NCBI RefSeq assembly: GCF_000715075.1
Contig: NC_134088.1
Coordinates: 1,488,001-1,552,000 of the forward strand
DNA length: 64,000 nt
Direction: 5' to 3'
Source of the DNA: Nicotiana tabacum
Taxonomy: Eukaryota; Streptophyta; Magnoliopsida; Solanales; Solanaceae
Below, piece after piece: positions 58,495-64,000 of this stretch (positions within the stretch are counted from its first letter, which is position 1; each line of letters starts with the position of its first letter). The notes under the pieces were generated by a model, which saw only the letters and a list, made by a program, of their open reading frames with translations, was not told where the DNA came from and searched no databases. The position numbers and the translations under genes are program-made.

Positions 58495-60100
58495 TGATCG
58501 AAGCCAATCCTGTACTACTATTGAGTAGCAAGAGAGATCGAAGCAGCTTTTACCTGAGAAGGTCGGGATCGATTTCCATAGGGAGCTAGATATTGGAGTT
58601 GAGTTTCTATCTAAAGTAGAGTTGTGTATTTGTTCCTAATTGCACTTCTGAACATTTTTGGTTTTGATATTAATTCTAATTTTATAATACTACAATGTTA
58701 AATTAGGCTAAGTAAAGCTAAGATTAAACTATTGAGAGTTGATCAAATAGATAAAAGGCACTAGGGTAGTGACTTTCTCCTAGGTAGTTAATTAACTGAT
58801 TGTTGAGTTTAAGGCTAGATTGTCACATTTAGGGAGTATGATATAACCATTGCACGATTCTACTCACTCTATACCTCTCGGTAGTTTGAGTGATTTTGCC
58901 CGAATTGACTTTCTTAAGACCAATTGGGTATGCAAATTTGTACAAGCAATTGAGGTTCAGGTCGGGTATTACTATCTCTAGGTTTAACCCTTTAATTGGG
59001 GTTATCAATCTCTTGAATACGCCTTAATTCCTTGTTGGACTAATTTCATGGACTTAGGCTCTCTTTCTCAAGAAGAGCCAAAGTCTACTAGGCATAAACT
59101 AGTGTTTGCAACCACTAATTCAACATTAAAACCCTAAATTAGTCCAAATATCAAACACCCATAGACAATCAAGCATCAAAACACAAGACCTATCAATTAT
59201 CCACACTAGGGTTAAGCCACAACCCTAGCTAATAGGTCTAGCTACTCATAATTATAGAAGAAAACAAAGAAATAGATGAAGAAAAGCCCATAATAATTAA
59301 TTACTAAATAAAACTTGAAGATTCAATGTTGAAACTAAGCTAAAATTACTCAAAAAAGTAAAAGAGAAGAAGTCACGAGCGCACCTCTGTCCCAAAATCT
59401 ATCTGATGACCTAAAAATGGGAAAAAGAAACTATTTATACTAGGCTAAAAATTCTAGACAAAAATACCCCTGTGGGGCTAGTGCGAACCGCACAAAATCA
59501 AGTGTGGCCGCATTAAGGCTCTTGGCCTGATTAATCTGCTCTCTGAACTTGGGCTTTGTGGATTGCACAAAGTCGACTGCGGCCGCGGTGGCTTCTATTG
59601 CGGTCCGCACAAATGGACTGCGGACCGCATTGGGCTTCATCCTCCAATCTAGCAACTCTCTAATCTTGGGCAATGTGGACCGCACGAAATCGAGTGCGGC
59701 CGCAATGAACCCAATGCAGACCGCACAAAACCCTTTGCGGCTGCATTGCCTGGTGGCCTGAAAAACATACTCTCTGAACTTCATCTTTGTGGACCGTACA
59801 GAATGGTGTGCGGCCGCACTGGCCTTGTTTGACTGAGCTTGGTCTTGTCTTGGTACTTGTGCAAGTTTCACTCCTTTTTGAGTTGGTTTTTGACACCTTG
59901 TCACCTTGTTGATCAAACCTGCAATCAAGCACAACTTGTGAGCCTTTGGGACTATTTTGTACACATTTCTAATCAAAACTTAAGCAAGAAGGAGTGTAAA
60001 ATGCATCATAATCCCTGTTTTCAACTCTCCCAAACATAAGTTTTTGCTTGTCCTTAAGTAAACAAAATAAGACTCACCCTTTAAGCGTTAATTCGAAGAA
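58495..60100 (-). repeat. Probable 3' LTR with minus-strand promoter
   Basis: No gene. The minus strand has a TATA box GTATAAATAG (59431-59440), and upstream at 59481-59825 about eight GC-rich motifs of the GTGCGGCCGCA / GCGGTCCGCACAAA type. The leader and U5-like part run left to 58495. The right border is not resolved. The 178-residue minus frame and its overlapping frames at 59440-59976 are translations of the GC-rich repeats. Confidence 0.5.
59431..59825 (-). promoter_or_regulatory. LTR promoter: TATA box with upstream GCGGTCCGCACAAA motifs
   Basis: Minus-strand TATA box at 59431-59440. Motifs begin about 40 bp upstream and recur every 30-60 bp, alternating AACCGCACAAAATC and GAGTGCGGCCGCAA on the + strand. 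Confidence 0.6.
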
Positions 60101-61780
60101 AATTCAGCCGACCTAAAGTGACCTCATCTAGCATCAATTGGGACTAACAATTGCCCTCAATTCAAATGAATCATTAACAACATTCACTCTTTTTAAACAC
60201 CATGGATTTTGTGCGACACAAGAACATCAAGAGTTGACTTAATACATCAAAGAAACTCTTTCTAATACTTTGGTCATTGTGGAACCCAAACTCGCACATC
60301 CTCAACTCCCCCTAAGAAAACCTCACCTTTATGATAGTGGCACTCAGAACGAGGTTAATGGAACTACACTCATCTCTCTCAAGGAAAAGTCACAAGTCCG
60401 GCTCTAAGTACCATATACTTGGCCCTTATGTGAGTCACCACTAATGTAAATTTCATTCAACTCAAGATCATATAGGGCTTTTATGGAACATTCTTTTTGC
60501 CTTTTTGCTTTTGTTTCTTTTTCATCGCCTACCTTTTTACCACTTTGTTGCAATTATCGTCTCTCCCCCCAAACATATACTTTTGCCATGTGCTAAAGAA
60601 AGATCGGGTGCCAAGAGAGGGTATCTTTAGAATGGGTAAAGGCTTGTATCATGGTTCTTGAAGGAAAAAGGTCTAAGGCTCAAAAGGGTTGACTAGGAAT
60701 TTTATCATTGGTAGGCTATGAAAGTGTTCAAGATATCATTTGGATCAAGGAGAGTCTATAATCATGTCTCAAGTCAAATTAGACTTAGGATTTCGCGTAG
60801 ACAAACATTCAGGGAAAGTTCTAGACCAATGGCTCGGGACTTGGGCTTGCAATGCAATTTCTCACCACACAAACTATGGGATCGCTAAAGACACAGAGTC
60901 AGGGGCCCACAACAACCTTAGATAAGGTTTGAGCACACAGTGGTCCCAAAAAACCACTTGATGATTATCGGCCAACACAAGAGTCTCAATGTGACTTTCA
61001 CCATTATATACACAATGATTTGTTTTTGACCATAGGATCAAAGGCAAAAGTGTTAGGCCCAAGTGAAGCTTTTTTTGAGGCACTCTTACCACTAACCACT
61101 AAAAAGCAAAAAGAAAAGAAAAACAGACTCAAACCCTTAAGAATGTTGTCATGCCATCCATCATCGGGAAGAGCCACCCGGTTCACATAAATTCCACCTT
61201 TGGAAGGAACCATGGCATTAAGAAAACCAAAGGCTTATTGCAAAAACTCAAAACAAGAAGCTACGAGTAGAAAATAAGAAGCTAAGAAAAGGAAAAATGC
61301 GGAAAGTAGAATAAATATGTACAAGAGGGGATTTAATCAAATATACAATAGGGGAGATGAATATATACAATGAAACATAACTTTTATATACAGACCCAAG
61401 GCAAAAAGTACAAAAATGTAATGAAATGCTGAAATTATATACATACCAAAGATTACAAAAAAGAAAGAAAGAAATCATAAAATCTGTCATATATATACAC
61501 TGGGTATATATATGACAGATTACACTGGGATACACTTGTGGGATTACACTGGGTTGTTGTTGTTGTTGTTGTCATATATATACAGTCATCCAAATCCAAT
61601 TAGGGTCTACCCCATCAAATGAAAGCTGGCATTGTCCTCAATGCCAACTAAGCAAAATAAGCACAAAAAAATAGATGAAAGAGCAAAAATGAACTCCCTA
61701 TGGGACGTCCGTCTACATGGGATCATCTGTGGTCCCTGGGTTCTCTATATTCTTGGGAGCCTGTGACTGGCTCCCTGTAG
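60100..61780 (-). other. Non-coding 3' region of the element
   Basis: No convincing frame on either strand. A pyrimidine run TCTCTCCCCCCAAAC near 60560 might be a polypurine tract on the minus strand. 61482-61520 is a perfect hairpin, and ATTACACTGGG recurs three times at 61495-61555, followed by six GTT units. Confidence 0.5.
61482..61520. repeat. Perfect 17-bp inverted repeat
   Basis: Left arm 61482-61498 (ATCTGTCATATATATAC), spacer ACTGG, right arm 61504-61520 its exact complement. Could form a hairpin in DNA or RNA. A further GTCATATATATAC copy lies at about 61571, so it may be the remnant of a small element. Confidence 0.85.
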
Positions 61781-61789
61781 TCTGCGGCT

Positions 61790-63705
61790 CTACTGGGACC
61801 TGGGTGGCTCTTGGGCTGTATCCTGAGGCTGACTAGAGGAAGTCTCTGGTGGGTCCGCCAACTGGATAACTGCATCATCAGACTGAGGGATCACCCTCTT
61901 TCTCTTAGGAGGCCTTTGAGACTCCTGCTCTGGCTGGGGCTGGGATGCTGGTGCTGGGTCATGCAATAGCAAATCTAAAGGCAGGTGATCTGCCTCCAAT
62001 CTCTCAACCTCGACCCGCAACTCCCTCACCGACTCTTTGGAAGCCCTAGTCTTCCTCATCTTCTTTGCCTCCCTAGCAAGCTCCTTGAGAGCCTTTCTGT
62101 GTGAATCGACAGCGTCTGTGAGCAATTTCTGGTTCTCAAGGATCTTCTTCTGGTTGTCCAGAAGATCCTTGAGAGTGTCCTTAATGGACTGTGGGACCTG
62201 TGGAGGAGGAGGTACTGACTGAGCTGCCACAGTAGTAGATAATATAGATAGCTTAGAAGTAGCTGTTTGCATCCAGTTGTTGATGCTGGTGAGGGCCTGG
62301 CTCAAACGGTGGGCAGTCAATGGATAGGCAGTGGTGGAGGGTATCTCTAGCTCTGCTGAAGTGGATGGGCCTGGAACCTGGTCTGTTGAAGTGGAGGGAG
62401 GCTGTGAAGTAGTCACTACCACTACTGGCTCTTCAAACTGGTCAGTCGAAGTAGTAGATTTCCCCTTGAAGTGCTTGCCCTAAGGGTTGTCATCACCCTA
62501 TAGGCTATACCATGATAAAGGTGCCTTTTCCTTCACTTTCACGTCAAATTTGCGCTTCTCCACATTTTGGTCCTTCAGGAACATGGTTAGGAAGTTGGGG
62601 AATGGGTAAGACCTGTCACCCTCATTCACTACCCGTGTAATGACCCAGGACATCACATTTCCGACATTGATCGGGTAACCCGCCATGATGGATGCTACTA
62701 AGATCGCCCAGTGAATTAGGAGTGAGTTGTCATGGGTGGTAGGATCTAGCCTGTTGCACACAAATGTCTCCCACCCCTTCGCCTTGAAGTTCAATGTCCT
62801 CCTCAATATCTTCACCCCCGCAGTCAACCACTCGGGGGTGGTACCGGGGATTGCCAAGTACTCTGCCAACAACGAACGAGCTTCTTCCCCCAAATTCATT
62901 TTGTCCAAGTACAGGGACTCATCCTCCTCCGTGAAGCCCAAATAGTCATTGATGGTCTTGCCATCAAACTTCACTTTCAGATTCCGCACTTTGGTGACCG
63001 TGGTACCCTTTTTGATATGGGCCATGTTGGTGTAAAATTCTTTCACCAAGTGCTCGTTGGCGTCATCCACCTGCCCTATAAAGTAGTCCCGTCCAGCTCT
63101 TTCTCTGAATTACCTCAGCACATTGGGATTTTGAGGCAAAAGATCCCAGGTGATAATTTTTCTGTCAAGTATTAACCTCTTTTCTGGCCACCACTTTCTG
63201 AATTTGTGGTAGGCAATCTCACTGAAGAACGGTCCTCCCATGCCTCCGGGTTCCTAGTCCGCTCTACCCCACCAGCTTGGCGCTCACCCTCTTCTGCTTC
63301 TTCCCCTTCTTTTGCTACTGCATCCTCTCCGAATATTGAAGCTGTAGGAGAGGTGGAGTACTCATTTTCACTACCGGCAACTAAGCCCTCAGATGACTCA
63401 GAAGATACGCGCACTGAAGCTTGGGCAGTGGGGGAAGGTGGGGGTGTATCTCTCAACCTATTTCACTCCGGCCAGTCAGGAATATACTCTAGCACGGAGT
63501 CTGCTGATATATCTCGAGAGGGCTCATACTCACTCCCCAATTGGTCAATGGCCCTATCTGCACCTTTAATGATTTTCCTTGTGCTCTTAATGTTTTGTCT
63601 GACTTGTGGGGTCAACTTTATCATCTTTTGTTTCCCACCCCGGGAGGACTCTCCTCTTCCTGTTTGTTTACCAGCTATTCCTCTTGATCTCACCATTGTC
63701 CGCAA
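61790..63705 (-). pseudogene. 'Putative plant transposon protein' ORF (PF20167-like), frameshifted
   Basis: Starts MVRSRGIAGKQTGRGESSRGG at 63705 (basic), with frameshifts near 63465 and 63170. The acidic part 63172-63456 (EGEEAEEGERQAGG) is followed by the conserved domain at 62498-63110: YTNMAHIKKGTTVTKVRNLK, YLGFTEEDESLYLDKM, FKAKGWETFVCNRLDPTTHD, VASIMAGYPINVGNVMSWVI and SYPFPNFLTMFLKD. I recognise this as the domain often annotated 'putative plant transposon protein'. Two stops near 62495 and 62480 precede a Pro/Ser-rich linker and a coiled coil (61950-62200; SHRKALKELAREAKKMRK), with a basic KRKRV near 61890. Such ORFs accompany gypsy elements; their job is unknown. One of the best preserved frames in the window. 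Confidence 0.75.
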
Positions 63706-63789
63706 ACAACATTCATTCAGACTTTGTTAGTATCCAGCAAAACAATGAAGTTCATAGTTGCAGAAAAAATATTGCAGACAGTATGAAAA

Positions 63790-64000
63790 TTGTAGAGTGC
63801 GGACCGCACAAAATGCAGTGAGGCCGCAAAGAGGCCATTGTGGACTACATAAAATCCATTGCGGTCCGCACATAGGTAGGGTTCAAACTACCCACTCTCT
63901 GAAACTATGCACCGCAGGCCACATAAAATGCCAATGCGGCCGCGGTCCTCAAATGTCAGCTTCTAGGACTTTCACCATTGCGGTCCGCACAAAATACCAT
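63790..64000 (-). repeat. GC-rich CGGACCGCACAAAAT motif cluster at the window end
   Basis: About seven copies of GTGCGGACCGCACAAAAT, AATGCGGCCGCGG and ATTGCGGTCCGCAC-type words, like those at 8061-8370 and 59481-59825. Here they lie upstream of the ORF at 63705 on the minus strand. Whether an LTR starts to the right cannot be seen. Confidence 0.75.

Larger units (their letters stand above)
58495..64000 (-). mobile_element. Further minus-strand gypsy-type element (Athila/Tat-like), right end outside
   Basis: Starts TGATCGAAGCC at 58495 within the preceding LTR, whose last bases ACGAC may be the target copy. On the minus strand there is an LTR-like region with a promoter (58495 to about 60100), non-coding sequence (to 61780), and an accessory-type ORF (61790-63705). 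No pol is in the window, so the family is open. The accessory ORF and the long non-coding parts suggest Athila or Tat. Confidence 0.5.

Noticed and set aside
59440..59976. 178-codon minus frame
   Set aside because: Runs through the LTR promoter and its GC-rich repeats; peptide periodicity follows the DNA motif.

Overview
This is plant nuclear DNA made almost entirely of transposable elements. I found no intact host gene, no tRNA or rRNA gene, no CRISPR array and no bacterial-type operon. The families (Tekay-type chromovirus, Tat and Ogre-like Ty3/gypsy elements with an antisense accessory gene, a SIRE-type Ty1/copia element, hAT and Mutator-type DNA elements) and their LTR and leader sequences look like a large Solanaceae genome, most likely Nicotiana or a close relative. 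That placement rests on recognising families, not on a database search.

Left half, by nesting. A Tat-lineage Ty3/gypsy element on the + strand is the host layer: pol at 14991-17436 and 34731-35580, an antisense accessory gene at 37104-39589, and a 3' LTR at 40007-40660. A non-coding minus-strand LTR element (internal 9106-12707, LTR 12708-14990) seems to have inserted into its 5' part. A Tekay chromovirus on the minus strand (1-9105, left end outside the window) then inserted into that element. A solo Ogre-like LTR (LTR A, 17437-34725) splits the Tat integrase just before its catalytic core. LTR A is in turn split by a second Ogre-like element (complex B, 21082-33817). In complex B the 3' interior and the first 0.7 kb of the 3' LTR are inverted and about 1.7 kb of LTR is missing. 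The inverted interior carries three successive minisatellite blocks.

Middle. After the Tat 3' LTR come two small non-autonomous DNA elements with clear target-site duplications: a hAT MITE (41057-41900, 8-bp TSD) and a Mutator-like element (41933-43111, 9-10-bp TSD) built around a 43-bp tandem array.

Right half. A minus-strand SIRE-type copia element (44321-55134) has a 3' LTR, an env-like accessory ORF and a broken pol. Its RNase H is interrupted by an internally deleted hAT transposon (48737-52333) holding an AT-rich higher-order tandem array. Its 5' side is cut off by a + strand LTR (55135-58494), which contains another hAT MITE and is itself cut by a further minus-strand LTR element (58495 to beyond 64000) with a 'putative plant transposon protein' ORF.

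The coding regions are all retroelement or transposase genes broken by stops, frameshifts, deletions or insertions. The most notable points are the nesting order, the inversion inside complex B, the antisense Tat gene with its own TATA box, and a GC-rich CGGACCGCA-type motif lying directly upstream of the TATA box in three different LTRs.
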